This document shows positions 5,174 to 5,339 of a stretch of 5,339 nt of DNA, piece after piece (position 1 is the stretch's first letter; the number at the start of each line of letters is the position of its first letter). The stretch is from Clostridia bacterium. GTDB taxonomy: Bacteria; Bacillota; Clostridia; Christensenellales; Borkfalkiaceae. The notes under the pieces are model-generated. The model saw nothing but the letters and a program-made list of their open reading frames with translations. It was not told the DNA's origin and made no database searches. The stretch lies in NCBI GenBank assembly GCA_017503885.1, contig JAFVSF010000129.1, forward strand, positions 1-5,339, given 5' to 3'. The position numbers and the translations under genes are program-made.

Positions 5174-5339
5174 AATATCACTATAAAAACCGTCATGCCT
5201 ATTGCAAAGCCAAGTTTTTGTCCCAAATTTGAAAATTTACTGTTTTTATCTGCAATTTTATCAACTTTTTCATTAATTTCATTTTCATAAAATAAGAGAT
5301 TTGCCATTTCGGAATCAAGATTTCCTCGCCCCAAAGAAG
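5170..5339 (-). CDS. spoIIIAB: Stage III sporulation protein AB (SpoIIIAB), C-terminal part, cut by window edge
   Basis: The minus-strand frame from the window edge to a TGA at 5172-5170 encodes 55 complete residues. They begin SLGRGNLDSEMANLLFYENE, continue with a polar helical stretch, and end LGQKLGFAIGMTVFIVIL. This fits the C-terminus of SpoIIIAB, which in the family has a LG---D---Q segment, a charged coiled stretch and a final hydrophobic helix following K-LG. SpoIIIAB resembles the GspF-type platform proteins of type II secretion and is thought to work with the SpoIIIAA ATPase. The identification rests on this short tail and on the position just before spoIIIAC, with a 4-nt ATGA overlap. 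The 5' part of the gene and spoIIIAA lie beyond the window. Confidence 0.87.
   Translation of the reverse strand, partial: SLGRGNLDSEMANLLFYENEINEKVDKIADKNSKFSNLGQKLGFAIGMTVFIVIL

Overview
The window is an AT-rich piece of an endospore-forming, clostridia-like Firmicutes chromosome. All genes lie on the minus strand, so transcription runs from position 5339 towards 1. A near-complete spoIIIA sporulation operon identifies the kind of organism, because these genes occur essentially only in spore formers. The species cannot be named from this sequence.

Positions 5339 to 1977 hold spoIIIAB (3' end only), spoIIIAC, spoIIIAD, spoIIIAE, spoIIIAF, spoIIIAG and spoIIIAH in the canonical order. In the family these proteins build the SpoIIIA-SpoIIQ channel between mother cell and forespore. 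SpoIIIAB is a platform-type protein, AC, AD and AE are polytopic membrane proteins, and AF, AG and AH are membrane-anchored ring-building proteins. The first four visible junctions are stop/start overlaps or a 1-nt gap with no convincing Shine-Dalgarno. The two ring genes spoIIIAG and spoIIIAH have strong ones. The operon promoter and spoIIIAA lie beyond position 5339.

Positions 1976 to 1 hold a vegetative cluster. A strong sigma-A-type promoter (1942-1970) precedes an Asp23/YqhY-family gene. An intrinsic terminator (1500-1531) follows it, then come nusB, folD and the start of a polyprenyl synthase gene (ispA type), cut by the window edge. nusB and folD are 1 nt apart, and folD overlaps ispA by 20 nt. 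Compared with Bacillus subtilis, where accB-accC follow spoIIIAH and xseA-xseB lie between folD and ispA, the layout is condensed.

Nothing in the window needs a new biological system to explain it; it is a conserved core region. The points most worth a second look are the terminator between the asp23 gene and nusB, the uneven distribution of ribosome binding sites along spoIIIA, and the short SpoIIIAF/AG/AH proteins. No tRNA, rRNA, insertion sequence, CRISPR array or riboswitch was seen, and no gene-free stretch exceeds 100 bases.
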